Shown here: positions 17,785 through 25,038 of the stretch, piece by piece | How positions within the stretch are numbered: the first letter of the stretch is position 1 | How the letters are laid out: every line of letters begins with the position of its first letter | Origin: Acidimicrobiales bacterium | GTDB taxonomy: Bacteria; Actinomycetota; Acidimicrobiia; Acidimicrobiales; Acidimicrobilacustridaceae | DNA length: 64,000 nt | Reading direction: 5' to 3' | Assembly (NCBI GenBank): GCA_025455885.1 | Contig: JALOLR010000002.1 | Span: 124,001-188,000, forward strand | The notes under the pieces: generated by a model | The model's input: only the letters and a program-made list of their open reading frames with translations | Databases searched by the model: none | What the model was told of the DNA's origin: nothing | Made by a program: the position numbers and the translations under genes

Positions 17785-18030
17785 TCAGTCGCGTCGCTGG
17801 GCGGCGCGCTGCTCGGCCTCGGACACGTCGGCCTGGGCGCGGGCCTTCTCGGCGGCGGCCTCCTTCTCGGCGACCTCGCGCTCGCTGCGGGCCTTCTCCT
17901 GCTGGGCCTCGCCCTCGTCGGCCATGGCGTCGTTGCCGGTGACGTTGCCGGCGACCTCCTTGGCCTTGCCCTTCACGTCCTCGACGATGCCGGACAGCCC
18001 TGCGGCCGGGCCGCTCTCGTGATCACCCAT
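17785..18030 (-). CDS. CsbD-like stress protein
   Basis: An 81-residue hydrophilic protein. The CsbD signature VKGKAKEVAGNVTGND lies at residues 19-34, and the rest is a charged Ala/Glu-rich helix likely to form a coiled coil. CsbD proteins are induced by general stress in Bacillus; their mechanism is unknown. ATG at 18030 has AAGGAG at good spacing, which rejects the longer frame. It converges on glutaminase across a strong hairpin. Confidence 0.88.
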   Translation of the reverse strand: MGDHESGPAAGLSGIVEDVKGKAKEVAGNVTGNDAMADEGEAQQEKARSEREVAEKEAAAEKARAQADVSEAEQRAAQRRD

Positions 18031-18164
18031 CGGTGTGCTCCTTCGGTTCGGGGTGTGGAACAGCTCTCCCCTACCCACGCGCCGCGGAATCCGTGCAACC
18101 GGTCCGGTGCCAGGACGCGGGCATCGCGCTTCCCGTGGCATCCCGCCGTCTGCGAGAGTTGCCC

Positions 18165-18992
18165 ATGCTCTTCGCCGAATCCCCCGTCGTCCCCTCCCGG
18201 AGAGCGCGACGGCTCGCCGGTCTCGCCGCGGCCCTGCTCGTGGCGGCGGGCTGCGGGGCCGACTCGGGACAGGCGGCGGAAGGCGATCCGCCGGAGTCAC
18301 CGGGGGCGCGACTGGCGGGCCGCTACGCCCACTACGACGTGGTCGCGTACCAGAGCACGGACATGAAGACACTCATCATCAGCTACGGGTTCACCGACCT
18401 CGCCGAGCAGGACGGCCAGCTGGTGGCCACCGACTCGTTCTGCAGCTCGGAGCACCGCAGCGACCAGCCGATCAGCGTCGAGCTCTCCGACACCGCGACG
18501 CAGGCCATCATCCCGATCCCCACCCCGGTGACGCTCACCGTCACCGACGGCCGGGCGCGGATCTCGCGCCCGGAGACCCCGACGGGCATCGGCGTGGACC
18601 TCGTGAACCCGGCTGACGATCCCCTGCCCACCGACCCCTCCGATCCGCGCATCGCCGACGACGACGGCGACGGAAAGCCGGGGGTGACGGCCACCGTGCG
18701 CGTCTCGGAGGACCTGAGCGGCGAGATCTACCTGGCCCGCCGGGAGATCTTCGCCTACGTCGTGGACGAGCAGGCCGACGGCTCGCTCACGGGCACGGTG
18801 GACGATCGCTCCGAGCAGCTCGTCATCGCCGCCACCGACGACATCTTCCTCACCCAGGCCGAGTGGATCCAGTACGAGGACCGCTCGAAGAGCCCGATCA
18901 TCCTGATCCCCGTCGAGGGCGACTGGGACTGCGAGCGCCTGATGGCCGAGCGGCCCCGCCTCTTCCCGCCGACCCCCGAGGTCGACTGGTAG
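18165..18992 (+). CDS. Hypothetical lipoprotein
   Basis: A 275-residue exported protein. The N-terminus has Arg residues, a hydrophobic stretch and the lipobox LLVAAGC with Cys near residue 25. The mature part is beta-rich, with an Asp-rich loop ADDDGDGKPG that resembles a calcium-binding loop, near residues 160-170. I recognise no family. ATG at 18165 has a GAGAG run upstream; an in-frame GTG at 18135 is an alternative. It is divergent from CsbD and precedes the DUF222-HNH gene. Confidence 0.72.
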   Translation: MLFAESPVVPSRRARRLAGLAAALLVAAGCGADSGQAAEGDPPESPGARLAGRYAHYDVVAYQSTDMKTLIISYGFTDLAEQDGQLVATDSFCSSEHRSDQPISVELSDTATQAIIPIPTPVTLTVTDGRARISRPETPTGIGVDLVNPADDPLPTDPSDPRIADDDGDGKPGVTATVRVSEDLSGEIYLARREIFAYVVDEQADGSLTGTVDDRSEQLVIAATDDIFLTQAEWIQYEDRSKSPIILIPVEGDWDCERLMAERPRLFPPTPEVDW

Positions 18993-19092
18993 CGACGGGG
19001 CGACCCCTCGCCCATCCGGGTCCGTCGGCCCGTCGGGCACGGTGGATCGGCAGCCAGAAATCACAGTAATTGTCTGGAATTCTAGCTGTGTT

Positions 19093-19108
19093 TCGTACGC
19101 CTGTTCGG
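19093..19108. promoter_or_regulatory. Possible LexA (SOS) box
   Basis: TCGTACGCCTGTTCGG matches the actinobacterial LexA box TCGAAC-N4-GTTCGA at 10 of 12 defined positions. It sits 12 bases before the DUF222-HNH start, in a locally AT-rich promoter. Several mycobacterial 13E12 (DUF222) genes are known LexA targets. Confidence 0.5.
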
Positions 19109-19120
19109 TAGACTGGTGGT

Positions 19121-20674
19121 ATGGCCGAAAAGGGCGACAGCGACACCGAGACGGGCGTGGAGGCGGATGCGGAGGTGGGCACGGACCCGGGCGTGGGCCA
19201 CGGGAGCGACGACGCGGTCGTGCGGTCGCTGCTGGAGGCCCGGGACCGGCTGGAGGCCCGGCTGTGCGAGGCGCTGGTCCGGTTCTTCTCGACCGGTGGC
19301 CACGACGTCGAGGGGTGGCGGTCACCGGTCGGGTGGCTGAAGGCCAACGGCGGGCTCACCGACCGCGAGGCGAAGCGGTTGGCGGTCCGGGCCCTGCGGC
19401 TGGGTCGCTGGCCCGAGCTGGCCGGGCTGTGGTTCACCGGTGGGGTGAGCGGGGCGCAGGTCGACACGGTGACGGCGCTGGTCCCCACGCACCTGGTCGA
19501 CCTGTACGCCGACCACGACGCCGAGGTGTCGCCGTGCCTGGTGGGCCTCGACGCCGCCCGGACGAGGATCGCGGTGCGGGAATGGGTGCTGCGGGCGGAG
19601 TCGGTCCTGGCCCCCGATCCCGCCGCCACCGATGCCCCGGCGCCGGTGGATGCCAGGGTGCACCTGTCACGCACGATGGGCGGTCGAGGGATCCTCGACG
19701 GCGATCTCGATCCGCTCACCGCGGAGCTGCTGACGAGCGCGTTGCGCGTGCTCGAGCGGCCCGACGAGCCGGGTGGGTTCCGCACCGCCGCCGAGCGGCG
19801 CGGCGAGGCGCTGCGGGCCATGACTCGCTTCGTGCTCGACCACCACGACAGCCGCGGCCAGCGACCCGGACGGCAGCACCCCCACGTCGTGGCGGTGATG
19901 GATCTGCCCGATCTCTACGCGGCGATGCTGGCCGCGCTCGGGGTGCGCACCGCCGCCGACCTCGACCTGCTGCTCGCCGCCCGCCCCACGTCCCTCGTCG
20001 AGGAGGCGCTGCTGCGCCACGCGCTGGTCGCCTCGACGGGCGCCGCCACCGCCCCCGACGGCCACCGCCTCCCCCCGGCGGCGGTGCGCGAGCTCTTCGG
20101 CGACGGCACCACCATCGAGCGGCTCGTCACCGCCCGGGGCCGCGTGCTCGACCACGGTCGACGCATCCGCCTCGCCGACGGCGCCCTGCGCGATGCCCTC
20201 GTCGTCCGTGACCAGGGCTGCCGGTTCCCCGGCTGTGATGCCTCCGCCGAGTGGATCGACGCTCACCACCTCCGCCGCTGGACCGACGGCGGCCCGACGA
20301 GCCTGGCCAACCTGGTCGGGCTGTGCGGCTCCCACCACGGGGTCGTGCACCGCCAGGGATGGGCGCTCACCTGCGCCCGAGACGGCACCCTCACCTTCAC
20401 CCGCCCCGACGGGATCTCCCTCACGTCCCCACCGCCACGGGCCCGATCGGCGCTGTGTCTCCCGCTCCGGCTCCCACCGCTCGACGAGCTCCTCCCCGAG
20501 CCGGTCGGCGCCGGGTCGCTCCCCGGCGACGACGACGGCCGGCCCCTGCACCGCACCGGGGTCCACCACGGCCACCGCTGGCACCTGCACCTCTCGTCCG
20601 AGCCCGCCGTGGACGAGGACGCCGCAGCCGCAGCCGCCCGACGTCGGTTCGCCGATCTCGCCCGCGCCGCCTGA
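19121..20674 (+). CDS. DUF222 / HNH endonuclease domain protein (13E12 family)
   Basis: A 517-residue protein with an N-terminal DUF222 helical region (about residues 25-330) and a C-terminal HNH nuclease domain. The HNH core reads DQGCRFPGCDASAEWIDAHH near residue 365, then NLVGLCGSHHGVVH, with paired Cys for zinc and the catalytic His. Members are multi-copy in many actinobacteria and are probably nucleases of unknown target. The ATG follows a possible LexA box, which would make it DNA-damage inducible. It ends 75 bases before the tRNA-Arg gene but is not part of the integrated element. Confidence 0.9.
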   Translation: MAEKGDSDTETGVEADAEVGTDPGVGHGSDDAVVRSLLEARDRLEARLCEALVRFFSTGGHDVEGWRSPVGWLKANGGLTDREAKRLAVRALRLGRWPELAGLWFTGGVSGAQVDTVTALVPTHLVDLYADHDAEVSPCLVGLDAARTRIAVREWVLRAESVLAPDPAATDAPAPVDARVHLSRTMGGRGILDGDLDPLTAELLTSALRVLERPDEPGGFRTAAERRGEALRAMTRFVLDHHDSRGQRPGRQHPHVVAVMDLPDLYAAMLAALGVRTAADLDLLLAARPTSLVEEALLRHALVASTGAATAPDGHRLPPAAVRELFGDGTTIERLVTARGRVLDHGRRIRLADGALRDALVVRDQGCRFPGCDASAEWIDAHHLRRWTDGGPTSLANLVGLCGSHHGVVHRQGWALTCARDGTLTFTRPDGISLTSPPPRARSALCLPLRLPPLDELLPEPVGAGSLPGDDDGRPLHRTGVHHGHRWHLHLSSEPAVDEDAAAAAARRRFADLARAA

Positions 20675-20749
20675 CGGCACCGGCGGGTCGCTGACCGGTC
20701 GACGGATACGCTCCGGCACAGCGACGCGGCGCGTGCCGCGTCGTCCCCC

Positions 20750-20821
20750 GCCCTCGTAGCTCAGGGGATAGAGCATCGGTTTCCTAAACCGTGTGCCCAG
20801 GTTCGAATCCTGGCGGGGGCA
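20750..20821 (+). tRNA. tRNA-Arg (CCT anticodon)
   Basis: A complete cloverleaf can be folded. The acceptor stem is GCCCTCG/CGGGGGC with one G-T pair, the D arm contains AGCTCAGGGGATAGAGC, the anticodon loop is TTCCTAA and the T arm is CCAGGTTCGAATCCTGG. The anticodon CCT reads AGG. CCA is not encoded (ACA follows). Its 3' 40 bases are the attachment site of the downstream mobile element. Confidence 0.95.
20781..20820 (+). repeat. attL core (40-bp direct repeat, copy 1)
   Basis: This copy starts in the anticodon loop at TTCCTAAACC and runs to the end of the tRNA acceptor stem. It is identical over 40 bases to 31706-31745 and diverges immediately outside. It remains part of the functional tRNA gene. 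Confidence 0.95.
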
Positions 20822-20879
20822 CAGGATAATCCCAGGTCAGAGCATCACGAGACCTTGCCGGCTAAGTAACTAGGCCGCT

Positions 20880-20902
20880 TGTCCCATCAAGTGTCCCACT
20901 AC
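20880..20902 (+). repeat. Putative integrase arm sites, left end
   Basis: Two direct repeats, TGTCCCATCAA and TGTCCCACTAC, start 12 bases apart, between attL and the integrase start. The same pair occurs near attR. They are candidate binding sites for the N-terminal arm-binding domain of the integrase and may also autoregulate int. Confidence 0.6.
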
Positions 20903-20922
20903 TTCTGGGCTACGCTCCGAAG

Positions 20923-22071
20923 ATGCCCACGAGACTCGCTCCCGGCATTCGAGAGAAGCGACCCGGCTACTTCGAGGTCCGCGTCTACGGGGGCGTCGAT
21001 CCGAAGACCGGCAAGGGCCGTCAGGTCACCCGCACCATCCGAGGGTCGGTGAAGGAGGCCAACGAGCTCCGAGCCACCCTGCTCATCGAGGTTGCTCGCA
21101 CAGGGGCACCTCATCCGCATGGACTCGCCGAGCTCTTCGATGCGGTCCTCGAGCACCTGGAGGCTCTCGGGCGGGAGCCCACGACACTCCACGGCTACCG
21201 ACGGATGGCCGACCGCATCATCGAGGAGGTGGGCGACAAGCCGCTGCGCAAACTGCGGGCGTCCGACTGTGACCGGTTCTACGCCGCTCTTCTTCGAGGG
21301 GGCTCCTCCCCCGCCCGGGTGCGCCGCTACCACGCGTTGCTCCACCGCTCACTCGCTCAGGGCGTTCGGTGGGAGTGGGTGCCGGACAACGTCTCGGATC
21401 GTGCATCTCCCCCACCCGAGCCTCGTCGGCAGATGCAGCTCCAATCGATCGAAGCGGTGGCCCGACTCATCCAGGTGGCCGAAGAGAGCAAAGAGCCGGA
21501 GCTCGGCGTCGCCTTCCGTGTCCTCGCAGCGATGGGCGGACGGCGGGGCGAGGTGTGCGGACTGCGGTGGAGCGACATCGACTTCGACTCCGGCCTCTGC
21601 GCCATCCGGCGGGCCGTGAAGCAGGTCCCTGGCCAGCCGCTCGTGGTGGGCGACGCCAAGAACCACCAGCAGCGGATCGTGCAGCTCGACCGCACCACCC
21701 TCGAGAGACTCGACCGACACCATCGAGAGATGCTCGAACGGGCGCAGACCTGCGGCCATGACCTGGCCGAGGACGCCTACGTGCTGTCCGACTCTGCGGA
21801 CGGCAGCGAGCCATGGAGGCCCTCCCGACTGACCCAGGCGCTGAGGCGGCTGCGCGATCGCGCCGGGTACACCGGTCGCCTGCACGACCTCCGCCACTGG
21901 CACGCCTCCCTGCTGCTCAACGCAGGAGAGGCTCCTGTGGTCGTCGCCGAACGACTCGGGCATCGTGATCCCTCCACCACCCACCGGTTCTACGCCCACG
22001 CCCTCCCACGAGCGGATGGCCGAGCGGCACAGCTGGTCGACGACGCGCTCCAGCCGCCCGAAAATGCGTGA
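20923..22071 (+). CDS. int: Tyrosine recombinase / phage-type integrase
   Basis: A 382-residue site-specific recombinase that would integrate and excise the element at the tRNA-Arg site. An arm-binding N-terminal domain (GYFEVRVYGGVDPKTGKGRQ) is followed by a SAM-like core-binding domain and the catalytic domain. Catalytic residues are visible: Arg in GGRRGEVCGLRW near residue 207, HDLRHWH near residue 322, LGHRDPSTTHRFYAH with the last His and the nucleophile Tyr near residue 356. It starts 102 bases from attL, the usual arrangement for tRNA-integrating elements. No frame damage is seen, so it may be active. Confidence 0.96.
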   Translation: MPTRLAPGIREKRPGYFEVRVYGGVDPKTGKGRQVTRTIRGSVKEANELRATLLIEVARTGAPHPHGLAELFDAVLEHLEALGREPTTLHGYRRMADRIIEEVGDKPLRKLRASDCDRFYAALLRGGSSPARVRRYHALLHRSLAQGVRWEWVPDNVSDRASPPPEPRRQMQLQSIEAVARLIQVAEESKEPELGVAFRVLAAMGGRRGEVCGLRWSDIDFDSGLCAIRRAVKQVPGQPLVVGDAKNHQQRIVQLDRTTLERLDRHHREMLERAQTCGHDLAEDAYVLSDSADGSEPWRPSRLTQALRRLRDRAGYTGRLHDLRHWHASLLLNAGEAPVVVAERLGHRDPSTTHRFYAHALPRADGRAAQLVDDALQPPENA

Positions 22072-22122
22072 CCACACCTTGCCCGACGTTCCGGGCTCAA
22101 CGCTGGTCGACCCAGCTCGTCG

Positions 22123-22509
22123 ATGCCCGCAGCGGGGACCCTCGACCTGGTCTCGGGCCGTGATCTCGCAGCCCTTGCAGCGTGGCTGACGAAACGCACT
22201 CCGCAGTCGGCGGGATCAGGTCGACAGGCCGGTGATGGACCTGTCGGGCCAGAACGGGCGGTCTTCGATGCTCCCCGGCGAAGTCCAGGTCGCGACCCCC
22301 TCCACGTCATGGAGCACACCAGCGCCAAGCTCGACGAGTGCAGCCGGCGGGTGAAGAACGAGACCCTCGGGCATCGAGGACGCAAGGCCGACCTGCTCCA
22401 TCGGTGCCGTCGTCTCTTGCTCGCCGTGCAGGACCGCCTCGACTCGCTCGGCGAAGCGAAACTCGCGGGGCCGTTGTGCGCTCGTGACCCGCCGGGACAA
22501 GGTCAGTGA
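22123..22509 (+). pseudogene. ISL3-family transposase fragment
   Basis: The 128-residue frame matches the middle of ISL3-type transposases in order: LDLVSGRDLAALAAWL, then GPERAVFDA, then KLDECSRRVKNETLGHRGRK, then RCRRLLLAVQDRLDSLGEAKL. The N-terminal zinc-binding part, the first catalytic Asp region and the C-terminal third with the last catalytic Glu are absent, and spacing is shortened in the middle. It is therefore an internal relic, not a working transposase. It lies between int and the low-GC cargo, marking a likely past insertion or rearrangement point. Family assignment is from pattern recognition. Confidence 0.75.
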
Positions 22510-22799
22510 ATCAGCCGATCTCGCCGGAAAAGAAATCTGCGGAGCAGCAGCGCATCGACAAGCAGAAGAAACGAGGCAAGACCGAAGGCCGTCACAACAT
22601 TCCAGGGCGATGGCAAACGCAGACCACCGAGATAGCCCGCGCCAAAGGCATAGACGACCACTAGAAATGCTGCCGAGAAAGCTCCTATCGAAGCTACCGC
22701 AAGAGTCTGCACGAATCCTCGCACGATCAAGCTCGACTTGGGCGGAGACCGCAGATTCGCGGACGCGCTTGCGGTCGTAGATCTTGCAACCCTAGCCAT
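22503..22799 (-). CDS. Small two-helix membrane protein, last gene of the carrier-protein operon
   Basis: A 98-residue protein with a basic N-terminal tail, two transmembrane helices (around LAVASIGAFSAAFLVVVYAF and VVTAFGLASFLLLVDALLL) and a basic C-terminus. No family recognised. ATG at 22799 overlaps the carrier-protein stop by 8 bases (ATGGCTAG), mirroring the overlap one gene upstream; an in-frame ATG at 22826 is an alternative. It may anchor the carrier or the acyltransferase at the membrane, or be the export component. Base composition is clearly lower in GC than the chromosome around the element. Confidence 0.65.
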   Translation of the reverse strand: MARVARSTTASASANLRSPPKSSLIVRGFVQTLAVASIGAFSAAFLVVVYAFGAGYLGGLRLPSPWNVVTAFGLASFLLLVDALLLRRFLFRRDRLIH

Positions 22800-23040
22800 G
22801 AATTCGAAAGTTCCGATAGTAGCCATAGACGTCAGCCACCGTGAACAGAGACATCAACAGTTCATCGGGAACGGGGCCGGCAGCAACCTCTTCTAGAAGA
22901 ACTGCAACTTCCACCATCATTATGGAGTCGAAGCCGAGATCACCTACCAATTGAGAACTACCTTCGACCGACCCCGGTCGAAGGTCGAAGAAGTCCTCAA
23001 ACCCCCGACAGAAGTCCGCAAGCCCAACCGGTTCAGGCAT
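22792..23040 (-). CDS. Acyl carrier protein-like (phosphopantetheine carrier)
   Basis: An 82-residue acidic protein with the carrier-protein core: an N-terminal helix (LADFCRGFEDFF), the attachment motif DLGFDSIMMVEV with Ser39 as the predicted 4'-phosphopantetheine site, and an acidic helix III region ending in FTVADVYGYY. The motif FDS replaces the LDS of housekeeping ACP, typical of dedicated biosynthetic carriers. ATG at 23040 overlaps the GNAT stop by 8 bases (ATGCCTGA), so it is translationally coupled; a longer frame starting at 23154 overlaps GNAT extensively and is rejected. A phosphopantetheinyl transferase is not in the element, so it must come from the host. Confidence 0.85.
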   Translation of the reverse strand: MPEPVGLADFCRGFEDFFDLRPGSVEGSSQLVGDLGFDSIMMVEVAVLLEEVAAGPVPDELLMSLFTVADVYGYYRNFRIHG

Positions 23041-23689
23041 CTCGCAGCAGGTTCTTGTCGCCATCCATAGCGAGGGCGCCAGGGCGCTTGCCCTCCACTG
23101 CTGCGAGCAAGCGTGATTCCTCCAATGTGGCACGGTGCCTGGCCCAACGCTCACGGGTAACCGAAACGGTGATCAGGTCGACGTAGGCGCCATTGACATA
23201 CTCGTGCTCTGTCAGGCGACCCTCCTCTATCCAAACCTCCCCGAAAGCTGTCTCGAATCGGTTCGCTGAATTCTGGATAGTCGCCCCGTATAGCTTACGA
23301 AACGGAAAGACAAGGAACAGATAGTCGATAAAGATCACCATGGATTCAAGCGGCCATGCCACCCCGTGAAAATCCGGAAAGATGTACTGAGCGATGTACG
23401 CGTGCCCATTTCGGAAATCGGCCTGGTAGGCCGCAACTATCCCGATGACCTGACCACTGCCATTCCGCACGACAAGGAAGTTGCACAGCACACCCTGAGT
23501 GAGGGAGGCTAGCCACTGTTCGGGACTAGGCGTCGTGCCACGGTGTCGATACAGAGTCCCAATCCGTGGATCCAGTTCAGCAAGCCGGAGCGCTTCGTAA
23601 TCCGAACCAGTGATTGGACGTAGGCTCACATACCTGCCGCGGTAGGGCAATGACTCCGGCTCGTTCCCACCTCGACCGGTTTGTGTCAC
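23033..23689 (-). CDS. GNAT-family acyltransferase, first gene of the carrier-protein operon
   Basis: A 218-residue RimJ/RimL-like N-acyltransferase. The family start YVSLRPITGSDYEALRLAEL, the central strand VIGIVAAYQADFRNGHAYIA and the late KLYGATIQNSANRF segment fit the fold. The usual pyrophosphate-binding Q/RxxGxG/A is replaced by HGVAWPLES, which may reflect an acyl-carrier-protein rather than acyl-CoA donor; that is inference. GTG at 23689 starts the frame. It is directly coupled to the carrier-protein gene, suggesting it uses the carrier-bound acyl group. Confidence 0.75.
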   Translation of the reverse strand: MTQTGRGGNEPESLPYRGRYVSLRPITGSDYEALRLAELDPRIGTLYRHRGTTPSPEQWLASLTQGVLCNFLVVRNGSGQVIGIVAAYQADFRNGHAYIAQYIFPDFHGVAWPLESMVIFIDYLFLVFPFRKLYGATIQNSANRFETAFGEVWIEEGRLTEHEYVNGAYVDLITVSVTRERWARHRATLEESRLLAAVEGKRPGALAMDGDKNLLRDA

Positions 23690-23778
23690 TTGTCGCCCCT
23701 ACATGGTCAGTCGTTTCAGAGAGCCGTCTCAGCCTCTGGAGAAATGGGCCCTGCCTCGGCCAACCTCAAGTGTGTCCG

Positions 23779-24282
23779 TCACCAAGCCCCAGAACAGACA
23801 TTGCTCCACAGAACGGGCAACGACCCAAATGTGAGGTCACAACCGAACTTGTAGGCATTCCCGGCATTCGACACATGACCATAAGTGTGCATCTCGTACG
23901 CGGGCCCGAAGTTGCTGTAGAAGGCCCCCCACATGTCTGCCTTAACTTCCTGCCCATACGATGCGGTGTTCTTGTAGGCTTGATACTCGCAGTTGGTAAT
24001 GGCCCAGCCCGGAAAGGCACTGTGATAGCAATACGAGTCGCCGTGCAGGACTTGATTACCTATCGCAGAGGCTGACTGCTGAAACTCCCAACCCAAGAAT
24101 ATCTCGGTAGCGGTCACTCCAAACTGTTCAAGAATGACGCTCTTGGAGAAGGCATTATGGACATGAATAGGATTGGCGTTGTGTGCTTCAGCACTGACGT
24201 AGCTGTTCGCCACGATGGCCGCCGGCGAAGCAATCGCTCCAATCACCGCCACCGAGCTTGCCAATCGCCCCGCTCGATTCAT
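23779..24282 (-). CDS. Exported protein of unknown function (167 aa)
   Basis: A 167-residue protein with a signal peptide (basic MNRAGR, hydrophobic stretch to SPAAIVA) and no further membrane helix. The mature part is rich in Asn, His, Tyr, Trp and Phe and has four Cys (SYCYH, TNCEY, FGCDL, NVCSG) that could form two disulfides; it ends in CSGAW. No family recognised. Its ATG overlaps the stop of the preceding gene by four bases (ATGA), so the two are translated together. Low GC and aromatic-rich composition set it apart from the host genes. Confidence 0.7.
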   Translation of the reverse strand: MNRAGRLASSVAVIGAIASPAAIVANSYVSAEAHNANPIHVHNAFSKSVILEQFGVTATEIFLGWEFQQSASAIGNQVLHGDSYCYHSAFPGWAITNCEYQAYKNTASYGQEVKADMWGAFYSNFGPAYEMHTYGHVSNAGNAYKFGCDLTFGSLPVLWSNVCSGAW

Positions 24283-24671
24283 CCCTGTCCACCCCTTTCC
24301 GCCGGCACCTGCGCCCTGCCGCCATCAGGTGGCATTCGCTCCGTCTCTACTTGGTGCGGGGTGAGTGCATCGATCCCGCGGATAATCGCTGCGCAATTCT
24401 CGTCAAACTCCCATCGCACCGATGCCCCGGGTTCGCCCCCGTCGGGCACCATCGCGCTTACAGAAATCGGCTCGACTACGACACACTTGTCCCCGTCGCG
24501 CTTGGCCTGTCCAATCGCATCACCGATCTTGACCTCTCTCCCGTCGACGTATGCGACGGGGGGTGGTGGCTCTGCAGGGCCACCAGCGAGCACCGGAACG
24601 ACACCCCCCACCGCTAGACCGACTACCAGCCCACAGATGATGAGGAGTAATGCACGTTTCGCGATCGACAT
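24279..24671 (-). CDS. Exported or membrane-anchored protein of unknown function (130 aa)
   Basis: A 130-residue protein. An N-terminal hydrophobic helix (residues 6-28) may be a signal peptide or an anchor. The mature domain begins after a Pro-rich linker (PAEPPPPVAYVDG) and has two Cys (DKCVV and ENCAA). The C-terminal 25 residues are charged and probably disordered. ATG at 24671 is supported by AGGAGCT at good spacing, rejecting the longer frame. It overlaps the 167-residue exported protein by four bases and is divergent from the adenylate-forming gene. No family recognised. Confidence 0.7.
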   Translation of the reverse strand: MSIAKRALLLIICGLVVGLAVGGVVPVLAGGPAEPPPPVAYVDGREVKIGDAIGQAKRDGDKCVVVEPISVSAMVPDGGEPGASVRWEFDENCAAIIRGIDALTPHQVETERMPPDGGRAQVPAERGGQG

Positions 24672-25038
24672 GGGAGCTCCTGAAAAATTGGGTCCCGCAT
24701 GAGAGGAATTACTTGAACGTCCCGCGCTACCAAGAAAGCGACGACGCTTAACTCCTTTCCTAGACTGACAGACCACCACTCCGAACGCAAGGAAAGCTTC
24801 AAAGCTGTTTCTAAGTGGATGCCGAGCCGTGGACCGGAACGATCGTCTGCGTGTCAGGGAACGGACCGAGGCAGCGGTGTCCGCCGTCGGGGACATCGGT
24901 CCTGGCCAACTTGGAGTCGCAGCAATCGGCAGATCGCGAACGGGGCCATCCGACCCGAGCCACGACCTGTGGCGGCGTCACGGCTCCGACGCAGGCTTGC
25001 GGCTACCGTCAACGAACGAGCGATCGGAGGGTGGGCTC
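24672..25038. other. 367-bp gap between divergent cargo genes
   Basis: This gap separates the exported-protein operon from the adenylate-forming enzyme and should hold both promoters. Its left half is relatively AT-rich and its right half GC-rich, so the composition boundary of the cargo lies here. I see no gene, hairpin or operator that I can support. Confidence 0.5.

Noticed and set aside
23614-24075. A 153-codon frame on the + strand in the low-GC cargo
   Set aside because: It overlaps the GNAT start and the exported protein antisense, with no domain and no good ribosome binding site.
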